Assembly: GCA_023374025.1 (NCBI GenBank)
Contig: SIJG01000063.1
Span: 186,001 to 250,000 of the forward strand
DNA: 64,000 nt
Origin: Heterodera schachtii
Lineage: Eukaryota; Nematoda; Chromadorea; Rhabditida; Heteroderidae
Reading direction: 5' to 3'
Positions within the stretch are counted from its first letter, which is position 1. Every line of letters begins with the position of its first letter. This document shows, piece by piece, positions 12,101 to 25,500 of this stretch. A program made the translations under genes and the position numbers. The notes under the pieces were generated by a model. The model was not told the DNA's origin. It was given only the letters and a program-made list of their open reading frames with translations, and ran no database searches.

Positions 12101-13730
12101 TTTTGAAGTTTTGGCGCAAGATCATTAATCAGTGCCTTTTATAGGGGGCGGCGTAACGGGAAAGTACCAAAATTTGAATATCCATGAGATCACTTACAAA
12201 TCGCCTCAATATAAACGATTGTTTTTTTCATTTTACCGAATTTCGGAATTTATGCAAAATCTTTTATATTTTCCAAAATTTTTTTTTAATTCTTTAATTA
12301 TTATTAATTTTATTTAATTTCAACCTTTAAGCTTCTCTCGCGGAAGACTGATATTTGGTCATTTGGTGTTTCACTATACGAAATAATGCTTTTTTCCAAG
12401 CCAAAAGTAAGTTAAACAAAAATTTTAATATCGTATCAATTTTCTAATTTCAGTCAGGCCTTTTCTTAAAAACTCCATCTTCTGGTTTTCATTAAAATGT
12501 TATGTTGATTACTTCGACCGAATTTCATAATTTTTAAAAAGGCTTAGACTACCTAATAAATTAAAAAACATTTTTTATTCATTTTAACATTTTTAAAATT
12601 GGCAAAGTTTAATAATGCATTTTCTGTCTAAAAATAAAGATTTAAATTGTATGAATTACCTTAAGAAATTCTCGTTTAAGATTTTATTGGCTGGAATTCT
12701 GCAAAACATTCTGAGTTTATATCGCGGTTTTACGATTATAATGGACGAAAATAGAATCGGAAAGCAAATTGTGTATAATCAGCAATGGCTGGGAGAGAGC
12801 AAACGCACGATTAAGGAAGTTTTGTCATTTTGGGACAAATATCCGAGGGAAATGCGATTAATTACGGTATGCTTTATTGGCAAATCATCAATGTTTTTTA
12901 AGGCTCTATTCCAGTCTACGCGTCTAATCAGTGACCATCCTTATTTTATTGGACCACAACTTTTCTCTTACTTGGTTACTTCCTATCTTTTTAGTATCAA
13001 TTGAAAAGCTTGAAGTCAACAGGAGTATTTGTCTAGCTAAATTTTGGGATAAAGGCAACAGACAAAATTATTATTTAATATACTTGTAGAAAATAAAAGT
13101 TAACTCGCCCGGTGGGAGCCGAACCCACGACCCCAACAATCCGTGCCGTGCTCTAATCAACTGAGCTACGGGCGTTCCTTTTAGATGTTCTCCCATGTCC
13201 CTTATCCCACTTTCTCACACACACCGCTTCCTTCTGGCATCACATACTCGAAAAATGCTGAATCCCGGGTTCTTTTTTCTTAATGTCAATATTTGTTTGT
13301 TTTGTTCTTGTGCAGAGACTTTAATTGATATCAATAATGTTGGCATTGATAATGGCACAAGAAACTAAGAATGGTCATTGATTGGAAGCGTCAACTGGAA
13401 AAGAGGCTTTTTAAATATTTTAAATTTGTTCAGAATGTGCTTCAACTAAAGCCGTACAAACGATTATCAGCAAAAGGAATTGTGGGATATTTAAATGGGA
13501 CGTGCGAATTGGAAGAAATTTTAAGTCTTGAGAAGAATGATGCATGGAAAATTGTCATTTTTAATGAGACAAAAATGGAAAATTTGAAGAAATTAATTTC
13601 TAAGTTGGATGGCGAAAAATCAGATTTATTCATGGAGTTGCAAAATGTGATCGAAAAACAGAAGGAATTATTGGCAGGGAAAAAGAAATTGGAGAAATGT
13701 GACATAAAAGGCACAAATTTTGATGAGTAA
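9177..13730 (+). CDS. Protein kinase A, predicted secreted, 585 residues
   Basis: Modelled exons: 9177-9261, 9882-10438, 11029-11201, 11272-11429, 11497-11708, 12332-12406, 12666-12866, 13434-13730; all phases close and all introns are GT-AG. Exon 1 encodes a hydrophobic start (MNFYIIFF...LLIVGAAPPT) that looks like a signal peptide, though D, H and Q interrupt its core. Next come about 150 Lys/Glu-rich residues with EKGKEKMEE-type repeats. The kinase domain has a glycine-rich loop GEGNYGK, a VVVK lysine, HLDFKPDN as catalytic loop (HRD Asp, Lys and Asn kept), DFD instead of DFG, SPE for APE, and TDIWSFG. The tail is charged. It phosphorylates Ser/Thr substrates if active. It is a paralogue of kinase B (28474-33179). 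The exon 7 start is the least certain (12666 or 12681). An in-frame ATG at 9917 would give a form without the signal peptide. Confidence 0.8.
13105..13175 (-). tRNA. tRNA-like gene or pseudogene inside kinase A intron 7
   Basis: On the minus strand: acceptor CGCCCG/CGGGCG (6 bp), D arm GCTC...GAGC, T arm GTGGG-TTCGGCT-CCCAC (5-bp stem), and B-box-like GGTTCGGCTCC. The anticodon arm has only 15 nt instead of 17, allowing a 4-bp stem and a 7-nt loop with GGA in the anticodon position, and the first acceptor pair is A-A. It could be a decayed tRNA, a tRNA-derived repeat, or an odd functional tRNA. It lies antisense in the intron 12867-13433. Confidence 0.5.
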
Positions 13731-14947
13731 TTTGAGAAAAAGACAAAGGCTGCTAATTGATTTGCTTTCTTTCCACTTTTATATTTAAATGTACAACATC
13801 AACCAGATTCATAACAATTTGACTTTTGTAACTCAAAATTTTGCCGGAAAATCCTCCTTTTAAATCTCAAAATTTAATAAAACACACAAAGTAATTTCAT
13901 GCAAAATTTTCAAGGCTTTCTGAAAACAGTGAACGGGGTTGCAATTAAATCAATTTGCTCAAAGTCTGTGTTTATTTGTACAAAAATGGAAACAAAGTCG
14001 ATTTTATTTTGCCGTTTTATTTTATTTATTTATTTCTTTGAAATGACCCCGCCCCCTCCCTTATTTGTTTATATTCGCATATAAAACAGTCAACAAAAGT
14101 GTTATGATTCATTTTTAAATTTATTAATGAAATAAGATTAACTGAAACATAATTTAAAAATAAAATTAACAACATCTCAGTTATTTTTACAATTTATTTG
14201 ATCAAAAATATATCAAATAGCATATTTTTCGCCTTCCATTATCAATTTTAACAATTTTGGAAGGGTAATAATTAAATAGTATATTTAATTGCAATAGTGT
14301 TCAAAAAATCGGATTTTTAATTTTTTTTTTTTTGCGGCGCTTTTTTCCAAAAAACTTTTGGGGGATTGGCCAGGGGAGAGGGTCCGGCGGTGCCGATAGT
14401 TTGAGTGCAATTTGTTGCAGATTTTGTCAAAAAATCTAATGAGTTTAAAAAAACGAAAAAATAGAATATCTTAAAAGATTTTTTAAATTAACTAAATATA
14501 ATTTTGTATCTTTCTTTTTGAATAATTTTTAGTTAAATTTGTTAATATAGGAAGTAAAATATATTGCTTTTAGATAATATTAATACTATAAAAGAAAAAG
14601 AAAATATTAAGGAAATTAAATTTTTTAGTGAAATTAGAGGCTACAGTAGCCATTATATTGATTATTTTTCTATCTTTTATTTTTTCTCAGAATTATATTT
14701 TTGTTCCTCTAAATTACCATCTATATTCATTTTTTTAACATAAACTTTTCGGAAAGGCTAAAACAAATCTACCAATGAGTGGTCGCAATTGCGCATCACA
14801 TGAATTTGAGCCCGGAGCTCTCACCAGCAGTCTTTTGTCGGCAAATGGTACACCGTTTTTGGCCCGACCACCAAAAAGCCGCCAATTTGTCGCAACAAGG
14901 AATTATTGTTAATTTTTTTTTGTCTTTTCATAATTCCAATTTTAAAT
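13731..14947. other. Intergenic downstream of kinase A
   Basis: AT-rich, no supported gene. 14326-14450 carries one copy of the GTCCGGCGGTGCC core repeat; the rest shows no structure I can name. Confidence 0.5.
14326..14450 (+). repeat. Core repeat S2, copy 1 (GTCCGGCGGTGCCGATAG)
   Basis: It contains TTTTCCAAAAAACTTTTGGG, GGTCCGGCGGTGCCGATAG and a tail GATTTTGTCAAAAAATCT. The same blocks recur at 16118-16330, 25225-25335, 28223-28375, 38240-38340 and 59195-59335. Confidence 0.7.
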
Positions 14948-15282
14948 AAAAATCACGGAGTTTGAAAATGATGATTTTCCTGTTAATTTCGTAGTTGTAA
15001 GAATAATTGAAATTTTGCCGAGAAATACCTTAGTATAAAGGATTTCTGTTTGTAATTTCAAAAAGTTTCGTTCAACCATATGTATATATTTAAAAAATCC
15101 TTTTGCCGTGAAATTTTCAAGTTTCAATTAACACGCGAATTTTGTAAAGTTTTGAAGGTATGAAATCTTTTAAAATTTTGCAGATAGAAGCCCTATACTA
15201 AGGTATTTGTCTGCAAAATTTCGTTATTCTGACAACAAAGAAATGAACAGGACAATCATCATTTTAAAACTTCGTGATTTTT
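14948..15282. mobile_element. Fold-back MITE, ~130-bp arms
   Basis: The left arm begins AAAAATCACGGAGTTTGAAA. The reverse complement of the right end reads AAAAATCACGAAGTTTTAAA, and similarity continues through CCTTAGTATA in both arms. The sequence is a long imperfect hairpin, typical of a non-autonomous DNA transposon. Confidence 0.75.
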
Positions 15283-15299
15283 TCTTTTACATAAAATTG

Positions 15300-15700
15300 A
15301 GAACCCTATTTATCTCTTTAATTCCCCTCACCATTCTCCCCACTAAGTATTCGTTACTTTTTCTCGATTTCTTTTCCTCCTCCTCCTCCTTTTCTTGTTT
15401 CAATTCCTTCTCCTTTTCCATAACGTAATTATCCAACTCATCCATCGCAGTGACACACAGCTCTTTTTGGCATTATAAGCTTTATCTGCATCAAATCCCA
15501 TTTATATATCTCCCCACACTCCTTTCTGATCTCCTTCTTCTCTTCCGAGTTCGCAGTTCTATACTTCTTCAGGAGTACCTCCGTCTTCTTGTTCAACCGT
15601 CAATGCTCCTCCCAGCTCTCCTCATTCTCTTTCTTCGCATTGTGAAACTTCCTCAACTTTTCCTCCAATATCTCATCTTTCTTATCTTGATAGTTCACAC
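15300..15700 (-). pseudogene. Degenerate coding-like segment, Lys/Glu-rich
   Basis: Read on the minus strand, this gives protein-like text such as DEILEEKLRKFHNAKKE, then an in-frame TGA, then KKTEVLLKKYRTANSEEKK and KELKQEKEEEEEKK in shifted frames. Codon use looks coding, but stops and frameshifts break it. Possibly the relic of a coiled-coil gene or of a transposon protein; not identified. Confidence 0.45.
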
Positions 15701-15716
15701 CTTTTATCTCATATAG

Positions 15717-15790
15717 AAAATCCGGGTACCGGGTCGTGTACCAGTTTCTAAACAGGTTCCGGGTCCGGGTACCCGGTAAAACCGGTATTG
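15717..15790. repeat. Word-repeat (CCGGGTACCGG)
   Basis: CCGGGTACCGGGT, GGGTCCGGGTACCCGG and similar words are packed into 75 bp. Relatives are at 20300-20360 and 25739-25770. Confidence 0.6.
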
Positions 15791-16117
15791 AAAAAACTTC
15801 TTTTGCAAAAAATAAAAAAGTATCCTCGAAAGAGTTTATAAAAAATAAAAATATTTTCAATAAATTCGAGAGCAAATCAAATAAAATTTTTGAAAAAATT
15901 TCAGAGGAAACAAAAGTTCATAATTAATAAATTTTATTTCTTTAAATTAATTATTTTCATGAAATAAGAGGTCATTTAAATTTATAAATCATTCTAAAAT
16001 AATAATATAAATCCATAAACCGCCGGGAAATTTTTTTAGAAAATTAGTTAAGTTTTGTTAACAAAAAAAATATGACAATTTGTGGATTTTTAGGTCATTT
16101 GAAAATTTATTGGAACA
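15791..16117. other. AT-rich gap
   Basis: No gene or clear repeat structure seen. Confidence 0.4.
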
Positions 16118-16330
16118 TTGGGGGCCGGCGTCGGCGCCGCCGAGGGAATTGTGAAATTTTTGACCTCTTCGTCAACAGAGTTTGGTCCCCGGGAGACGAC
16201 TTTTTTTTATGGTGCGCTTTTTCCAAAAAACTTGAGGTGGGTCCGGCGGTGCCTATAGGTGCCGCCGGGAAAAATTTTGAAAATTTACTTCTGATTGGTT
16301 AACTGATTTTGTTTAAAAATGACCAATTTT
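16118..16330 (+). repeat. Core repeat S2, copy 2
   Basis: It has TTTTTCCAAAAAACTT, GGTCCGGCGGTGCC, GGTGCCGCCGGGAAAAA and a tail ending in AAAATGACC, matching the other S2 copies. A further GGCGTCGGCGCCGCC block precedes it. Confidence 0.7.
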
Positions 16331-16700
16331 TGATTTTGACTCAATTTGTTTACAGTTTAAACTAAAAATGTTCAAATTTTGAAGGAATGTAAGATTAATT
16401 TCTTCAAAATTTCTTTTGTTGTATTGTAAAAATATTAAAAAATTTTTTATTAAATCCTATGAAAGCAAGAATAGTTATTTTTGTTTAAAAAGTTTTAGCT
16501 TTGTTTACTTAATGGTAAAATGGCCGTTTTCAACAAAACTAAAACAATGTTGAGCAAACAATAAATTAACATAACTTTAAAATAATTAATAAAATATTTT
16601 TTTTTATAAAACCTAACTAAATTTTCGTTTTAATATCCGGGCAAAAATGGACAACAGAAATGATATTTTTGCCAATTTCTGACACGAAAAATAGAGAAAT

Positions 16701-19566
16701 TCATGCCAATTTTAAGCGTTTTAAATTTTCCTCAAGTGTTTCCGTGTGGCACATTGCTGCCGTTTCTTCGTGAGCATTCGAATAAAGTTCCGAAGATCTG
16801 TTAAAATGTTTAAATAATAACAAAAATTATTGAAATTTTTGCGCACAAATATCGTTCGCCTGAGCTTGGCAACACAGTGACGATCAGTTTATTGGCATTT
16901 TGATTAAGCCGCGCTAATTGGAGAGAGGCGAAAACATTGGCACCGCTGGAAATGCCTAAATAGAAATTAAATATTTTTAAAATATTTTTATTTTTTTGAA
17001 TTTTACCACACAAAAGGCCCTCCTCCGCGGCCATCCGTCGTGCCATTGCAATTGCGTCGTCCGAGTGAACTTGCACAATTCCGCCGCCATTTTTGTAAAT
17101 GTTTGTGTCCAACACGGCGGGCACTGTGCCCGTGCCGACGCCTTGAATTCGGTGCTGTGCTCCTTCGGGACGGCATCCACTAAGCACGGCATTCTCCGCC
17201 GGCTCAACGGCATAAAACTGCAATAATATTTGTTTCTTGAGTTTTATGTGCCCAAATGGCGAGAAAAAGCTTATTTTGGTGTCAATCAAAAGCTTAAAGT
17301 CTCAGGGATTTATAAATACCACGAAAGAGCAAATTTTTAAGTCAACTAAATTAGCGTTCACAGTCACTAAATTGAAAACAGGCGAATTTTTGCATCCCAA
17401 AAAGTGCAAAAATCAAAAATCTGATTTTTCCTATGATTATATCATTTTTTTAAAATTATAATTATGTTAAAACTTAATAAATTAATGCTTAACTAGACAA
17501 TCTTCTAAAAGCTTTGTTGGATTTAGAATGAAAATAATTAAAATTTACCTAATATTAAATAAAATCATTAGCCAAATTACCTTAAATTTGTTAAATATTT
17601 AAAGTTTAAATGGCAACTACAAATTTTACAAAAAGCCTAAGCATACATAGACCTAAGCCCTAGAAATTTAGCTTAAGTTAAAGTCACAAGAAATTTAACT
17701 TGTGTTAAAGTATACATTTACATATAAATATTTCCATATTTTATATAATTTGAGTGTATTATAATTTTTTTCCATTTGTAATTGAACTTCGAAATTTTAA
17801 AAAAGTATTTAAACATTAATTTAATTTAATTTTAACATATTTATAATTTAAATGATAAAAAACCATAGGAAAAAATCAGATATTCATTTTGAACATTTTT
17901 TGTGAAGCGCCCAAAATTGCATTTTTTGTGAAGTGGCCAACCGCGTCTGGGGTATAGTCCACTTGGCCGAGTGAACTACACCCCAGACACAACATATTGA
18001 GTAAATTTATGGGCTGTAAAAAAAATTAATAAAAATAAATTTTTAATATTTTAATTTGATAAAATTTTTTATAATTTGTTTAAGAACCGTTATGTTTGGA
18101 TTCTTTTCACGCAAATAACGCCCAACGCCTGTCATCTTAATAATGAAAAAACAACAAATAATTAATTAAAATATTTTCAATTTATTACTGTTCCTCCGGT
18201 GCCAACGCCAAATACGCAAATGTCCACTTTTCCCTGCGTTTGATGCCAAATTTCAGGCCCCGTTGTCCGATAGTGAATTTCGGGGTTCGCCTCGTTGGAA
18301 AACTTTAATAATTTTAAATGACTCATTAATATTAATTTTTTAAATTTTTTAAAACTTTTGCCTGCATTGGAATGAAAGAATTGGGAATTGCTCGTGCCAA
18401 TTGTTCCGCTCGCTCTACGGTGCCGTTGAAGCCCAATTTTGGGTCTGTCAGCACCAATTCGGCACCAAGCGCACGTAACACTGTTCTCTAATAAAGTAAT
18501 AATTAACACAATTTTTATCGAAAATAGTTTTAATTAAATAAAAAATTATTAAAAATTTAAATATTTTATTTTCTCACTCGTTCAATTGTTTTTGACGAGG
18601 ACATCACAGCAATGAAACGATAGCCGCGAATGGCTGCCACTGAGGCGAGTGCTTCAATTAATTGGATTAATTAATTGTTAGCACAAATTGATTGATGATC
18701 AATTAATGAATGAGAAGATGATAATTAATTCATTAGAACAATTAGGTTAATGATTAATTAATCATTAACACAAATTGATTGCTTATCAATTAATGATTTG
18801 TAAGTTGATAGTTAATTAATTAGTCATTATAACAATTGCTCGATTATTAATTAATTAATTATTATTGGTTGACCAATGCCCGTGTTTCCTGCCGTTTGTT
18901 CAATTATTGTGCTGATCCCCGGCTTAATTCGGCCTTCTTTTTCCGCTGCGTCGATCATAGCGACGCCAATTCTGTCCTTCACTGAGCCCGAGGGGTTTAG
19001 CCATTCCAATTTTACTGCTAAACATTCCGATTGAATTGGATATTCATTTTTGAACATATGATTTTTTGTAAATTTAATTTTTCTGAAGCAATTTTTTAAA
19101 AATTTAGATCTTTAATTAAGCCAATAATTTTTTAGTAATAAGCAGGGTTCCCAACTGAAAATTTTCAAATCAGCATCTGACCGTCAAAAAATCAGCATTC
19201 CTTTTTTTATGAAAAAATAAGTTTTTGGGGCCCGGCGGGTGCTGATAAGTTAAAATGGCCATTTTTGAGGACTTTTTACAAAAATCAGCATTTCATAAAA
19301 AAAAGCTTTGACCCCTTAAAATTAGCAAAATTCTGATAAATCAGCAGAGTTGGGAGCCCTGGTAATACGAGAGTTCCAATAGACTATAATTAAAATTTTA
19401 ATAAAATTCTTTATAATTGAATTTTAAAAAAAGAATTTCAAATTTTACAATTATGATGAATACCAATTTTAGCGGCGCATCCTTTTGACACTTTGTTCAA
19501 ATAAACCATTGGCGTATTGCCAATCAATGCGCAACCATCGGACCCAATTCCATCTCGTGAAGCCAT
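16701..19566 (-). CDS. Cysteine synthase, copy A, 341 residues
   Basis: Exons in transcription order: 19566-19464, 19017-18874, 18651-18578, 18487-18362, 18302-18189, 18135-18088, 17217-17007, 16955-16847, 16797-16701; all phases close. The protein is a PLP-dependent beta-replacement enzyme (O-acetylserine sulfhydrylase / CBS fold). Visible marks: N-terminal [19 protein letters not shown] lysine in [24 protein letters not shown] (usually SGNTGI); GVGTGGT phosphate loop; [15 protein letters not shown]; final [10 protein letters not shown]. Length and order match nematode cysl proteins, which make cysteine from O-acetylserine or sulfide or, for some paralogues, signal H2S levels. Intron 4 starts with GC (CAG|GCAAAA). 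Intron 1 holds a small hAT-like element (19143-19361). No frameshift is visible, so it looks functional. The exact physiological role cannot be read from sequence. Confidence 0.88.
17945..17988. repeat. 44-bp near-perfect palindrome in intron 6 of copy A
   Basis: The left arm GTCTGGGGTATAGTCCACT pairs with the right arm (reverse complement GTCTGGGGTGTAGTTCACT), with almost no loop. It is absent from the matching intron of copy B. It may be the smallest remnant of a hairpin element. Confidence 0.6.
19143..19361. mobile_element. hAT-like MITE in intron 1 of copy A
   Basis: Ends CAGGGTTCCCAACTG and (reverse complement) CAGGGCTCCCAACTCTG. Flanks GTAATAAG (19135-19142) and GTAATACG (19362-19369) form an 8-bp target duplication with one mismatch. 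The interior carries GGCCCGGCGGGTGCTGATAAG-like sequence related to the S2 core. Confidence 0.85.
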
Positions 19567-22500
19567 GCAAATTCAGTGTGCTAACAATAAGTGTGATAAT
19601 CCTAAATTCCGAAAAATGAGCAAAAAATGGGAAAAAATAAATGAATAATTTTACACAAAAGCATACAAATTTACATTTAAAGTATCAATAGATAGATTTA
19701 AGTGTTCTCTAATAAGATAAATAATTTAAAAAAATTCTAACAAAAAAAAAACAAATTTTGATTTTTTGCCAAAAATTTTTGAACCTTATAAAAAAAATTT
19801 GAAATTGAATAAAATATTGCGGGAACACTCAGCAATATCGAAAAATATAAAGAATGTCGACGAAAGTTTTTAAAAATTATTTATTCTATTTGAGAATGGT
19901 TAAGCTATCGAATGATACAATGTAAATTTTGGATATTTTTAAATAATGTTATGAATTTGTTTTTTTTTTCCATTTTCTACTCATTTAGTGGATTTTTAAT
20001 TGCCATGTTGGCGGAATTGAGGAAATAATTTAATGGCTGAAAGGCAATTAAAGAAAAATTTTCGAAATCATGAGACAATTATCAGCAAATAATCTTTGCT
20101 GTACAAAATTAAATGTTTGTTCACTCAATTTCGTTTATCAAATAACGAGAATTGATTTGCGATTGAGCTAATTAATAACCAAAATAATTAATACAAATCA
20201 AATTAAAACAATAAATGGTTAATTTATTTTGTTTGGGGTAATACTTTTCCCAAATACTTACAATCCCGAAACATATTAATACATACGGATGTTTAAAGTA
20301 GGGTTGGCCGGGTCCGGGTACCCGACCAGGTCCCAGACCCGGATACCCGGTTTTTCCAAGTACCTCGTAAGAATGGGGGTCTTGGTCAAATTGTTGAGCC
20401 TAGGGAAAAGAAAAATTTTTAAAAAATTAATTTAATATTTACTTTAAAAATAATATTATTTTCACACAACGAAATCATCGACAAAGCGAACAAAGCAACG
20501 AAGGAGCGCAAACTGAACGGAAAATTAATCCCGTTGCTCTTCGACGGTCTCAGCAGGACCGAAAAATCCGAAAAATCCATGTCCCGGAGTGGTCAATGCC
20601 GAGAAAGCCGCAAAAGTGTTAGTTTGCTCAATTGGCCATGAAAGCAAAAAAAAAACCTATAAATTTTCGACCAAACCCAAATAATTGATCCTAATGAGTT
20701 ATGGAAATATCAAAAACAAAAAATGCATTCAAGTCTTTCAAAATCAATTAATAAAAATTCTGACGTTACTTTCTGGCTTCCCGGTGATTTCGTCAGTGAG
20801 AGTTATTCGTCAGTTAAAATTAACCCATAAAAAAGTGTACGCCTAGCCAAATATTACAAAAAAAATTCAAAGTCAATCGATAGGAAACAGGCTTGTAAAT
20901 ATTCTAACGGGTCATGATTTGCAAAATTCTCTACAAGTATTCTAAAAAATGTTGTCCTGCTGGCGAACTTATTATAATTTGAACTTTTCATGTGGCCCCT
21001 TATTTTGTCAGCTAGGCTGCGCGAAAATCGCTACCGTAACACACTCTAAAAGGTGCATTAGCCTCCATACGTGATTGGGCTGAAGCACATGATCCGATTT
21101 GCAAACAGAAACCTTACTAAAGTCATATCAACAAATTCAAATGCAGAAAGAAAAGAAATTATAATATATTTTAAAAGCGAATTTTCGAGATTAATGCAGA
21201 ACGATAATGGCTGGCGACCACCTAGAAATGAACATACCAGGAGATAAAGTTGCAAAGACGAGGCACAAATGTAAATTATTTTACTGATATGTAAGTGACC
21301 GGCCGAAACTTAAAATTGATAATGGAGCAAAGAATTTTATTTTGAGTTATATATCTATTTAATAATATTTAAAACGGTTTTAATTTATGAAATATTTAAT
21401 AAAAAAATAATTATTATTAACGACAAAAGCACATGTTACCACTTTCTATGTTTTGTTTTTCAAATAGCTTTTTTGAATTGTTTAATCGTTTTGGATTTTG
21501 TTAAAAAATGCCTTTAACTAAAGCCCGGAAATTTGAAATTTGTGGATCCCGTTGCGGGATTGGAACTCAGAATTTTTGCAGGACGGGATCCCTCAGGTAT
21601 AAATCCCGCAAAATCCCGCAAATAACCGCATTCAAAATTTGCAGGGTTCCCGTGCGGGATTGCGGGACTTTGGAAATTTCGAAAAATTTAAAATTCAATT
21701 AAAAAATCAAAGAAACGAAATAATCTAAGAATTTTGAAAAAAGAAATATTTGGGGGGCTGCCGGCAAACATGAAAAAGGGGTGCTGGGTCGACAAATATT
21801 TTTCGAAGGGGATGCGACGGTTAGAGAGAGGAGGCGGTAAAATCTTTTAATGGGAAATTTTGCGATGGTAAATGAGTTTAACTTTAATTGTAATTCTATT
21901 CAAAAATATTTGGCATTCTGTCTTTGAATGTAATGCGGATCCCGCGGGATCCCGCACAAAAAACCGGGATTTTGTGGGATCCCGCAAAATCCCGTACGTA
22001 TCCCGTCCCGCACCGGGCTTTACCTTTAACTTTCCTATTGCCCAAATGATTCCCCCCCCCGCCCACCTTATTTTTTTATATTCGCGTAACGATCAACAAA
22101 AGTGATAAGCTTCATTTATAAATTTATAAGTAACAACTTGAAATGAAACATAATTTTAATTAATAACATAACAACAGCAGAAGAGGCGTGCTTGGTCGTT
22201 TCGTAAAATCCGCCATTTTAGCGATTTTTTCGACAAAGCATGGTATAATTTTGCTTAAAAAGTAATCAAATTTTATATTCTTGGCATCATTCGATAGACA
22301 AGCTTTTTCTCTATTAGCTTGCAAAACTTCAAATAAAATTATCAAATTTAACATAAGTTATGGCAGAAATAGTACTTATTTTCATATAACTTTTTTATAA
22401 AGTTGACCAAATTTTTTAAAATTTTGCAGGCTAATAGAGAAAAAGTTGGGCTACCGAATAGTATCAAGAATGTAAAATTTGGTTGCATTTAAGCAAAGTT

Positions 22501-25500
22501 ATGTCTTGAATGAAATTTTGTACTTTTATTCGAGCTAAGTGCTTTCTATTATCCTAAAAAATTTCAAAAAATTTCATGAAGTTTCAAGAAGTTATGACCA
22601 AAAATGTTCATGAAAACTTGCTTTTTGAGTTTCTCATGTCATAACTTTTTTGAATTAAGGTCCATTTATAAATTTATTAAGTAAACAACACCAAATGAAA
22701 CATAATTTAAAATAATAAACAACATATTTTAAATTTAAATCTTTGATTTTAATATCCTGGCAAAATGGACAACAGAAATGATATTATTGCCAATTTCGGA
22801 CACAGAAATTCATGCCAATTTTAAGCGTTTTAAATTTTCCTCAAGTGTTTCCGTGTGGCACATTGCTGCCGTTTCTTCGTGCGCATTCGAATAGAGTTCA
22901 GGACGATCTGTTAAATATGTTTAAATGATAACAAAATTATTTAAATTCATTTCGCACAAATATCGTTCGCCCGAGCTTGGCAACACAGTGACGATCAGTT
23001 TATTGGCATTTTGCTTAAGCCGCGCTAATTGGAGAGAGGCGAAAACATTGGCACCGCTGGAAATGCCTAAATAGAAATTAAATATTTTAAAATATTTTTA
23101 TTTATTTGAATTTACCACACAAAAGGCCCTCCTCCGCGGCCATCCGTCGTGCCATTGAAATTGCGTCGTCTGAGTGAACTTGCACAATTCCGCCGCCGTT
23201 TTTGTACATGTGCGTGTCCAACACGGCGGGCACTGTGCCCGTGCCGAGGCCTTGAATTCGATGCTTTGCTCCGTCGGGACGGCATCCACTGAGCACGGCA
23301 CTCTCCGCCGGCTCAACGGCGTAAAACTGCAATATTTGTGGATGCAATTTTGCGTATCCGATCATATTAAAGGACTCAAAATTTTCAGTCTGTCCATTAA
23401 TCATGCAATTATTGTAATTAGAGACCGGATAAGGGGTTCGATCGGTTTTTTGATAAGCATAAAAAAGACGAAATCAAAAACCGATCGTGCCGGTCTTCAA
23501 TTGTAATATACCGGGGTCTAATATGGCTGGGATTAGGTGTTTTTATTTTGTTCGCATTTCCAGAATGAAATGTTTTAGCTTTCACCAATATAATCCCTTT
23601 ATAAATCCCATATCTGCTTACAATTCTTTGTTGACATTGAGTAGATTTATGGAACAAAAATTAATAAAAAATAAATAATTTTTTAAAATGTTATTTGATA
23701 AATGCATTTATAGTTTTTCTATAAGAACCGTTATGCTTGGATTCTTTTCACGCAAATAACGCCCAACGCCTGTCATCTTAATAAGTGAAAAAACAACAAA
23801 TAATTATTTTTAATATTTTCAATTTATTACAGTTCCTCCGGTGCCTATCCCGAATACGCAAATGTCCACTTTTCCCTGCGTTTGATGCCAAATTTCAGGC
23901 CCCGTTGTCCGATAGTGAATTTCGGGGTTCGCCTCGTTGCAAAACTTTAATAAATTAATTGAGTAATTAATATTAATTATTTTATTATTTAAAAGTTGTG
24001 CCTGCATGGGAATGAAAGAATTGGGAATTTCTCGTGCCAATTGTTCCGTTCGCTCTACGGCGCCGTTAAAGCCCAATTTTGGGTCTGTCAGCACCAATTC
24101 GGCACCAAGCGCACGTAACACTGTTCTCTAATAAAGTAATACGAAATAACACGGCACTTTTGTTGTCGGGGGTCCCCGAAAAAATTCCAATGGGGGGGGG
24201 CTTTTTTAGAGTTTGGAATTAATTGAAATAAATCCAAAAACCATTAAAGAAGATTTCCACGACTTGTTATAAAACAAAAATTGCAAAACCAAAGGTTTCC
24301 CATTGGATTTTTTGGGAGGCCCTCAACAGCAAAAGTGTCATTTACCCTTTAACCGAAAACATTTTTATAAATTAAAAAGATTAAAATTTAAATATTATAT
24401 TTCTCACTCGTTCAATTGTATATGACGAGGACATCACAGCAATGAAACGATAGCCACGAATGGCTGCCACCGAGGCGAGTGCTTCAATTAATTGACGGAT
24501 TTATTAATCATTAACATAAATTGATTGCTGATTAATTAATCTTTCATATTAATTTGGAAAATAGATAATTAATTAATCATTAGCATAAATTGGTTGATTA
24601 TTAATAATCGTTAGCACTAAAAGGTTATGATCACTTAATGATTGTGAAATTGATAATTAATTCATTAGAACAATTAGGTTAATGATTAATTAATTAATTA
24701 TTATTGGTTGACCAATGCCCGTGTTTCCTGCCGTTTGTTCAATTATTGTGCTGATCCCCGGCTTAATTCGGCCTTCTTTTTCCGCTGCGTCGATCATAGC
24801 GACGCCAATTCTGTCCTTCACTGAGCCCGAGGGGTTTAGCCATTCCAATTTTACTGCTAAACATTCCTGATTGAATTGGATATTCATTTTTTGAACCGAT
24901 GATTTTTTGTAATTTTTAGTGCAAAAATCAGTTTAAAAAATTTATAAAAATTGATGCATAATATTTGAAAAACTCAAAATTCACGGTCACCATTCACGGG
25001 GCTTTTTTCAGTCACGGCGCACCTCTAGTCTCTACCAGGGTTGCCGCCCGAATCCCGAAACCCGAAATTTTTCTCGTCCCGAAACCCGACTCGATGATTT
25101 TGGGTCGGGTTTCAGGACAAAATAAGAATTTAAATTAAAAATTTTTTTGAAACGATTGTGTCAATGAATTCAAAATTTTTTGCCTTTTGTCATTATTTGG
25201 AAAAATCTATTAACAAATCGTATTATAAATTACAAATTTTTTCCCGGCGGCGCCTATCGGCGCAGCCGGATACCTCCTCCCCCCTGTTCCAAAAAGTTTT
25301 TGGAAAAAGCGCGCCGCAGAAAATTTTTACTTATTTTTTTTCATTCGGATAAAAAAATCTTTGTATTGATTTTTGAACATGTAATAAAAATTTGTCAATT
25401 CACCCGAATCCCGAAACCCGACATTTTTCCCGTCCCGAAACCCGGCCCGATATTTTGGACCCGCGGCAACCCTGGTCTCTACCCCCCCCCCCCTGTCTCA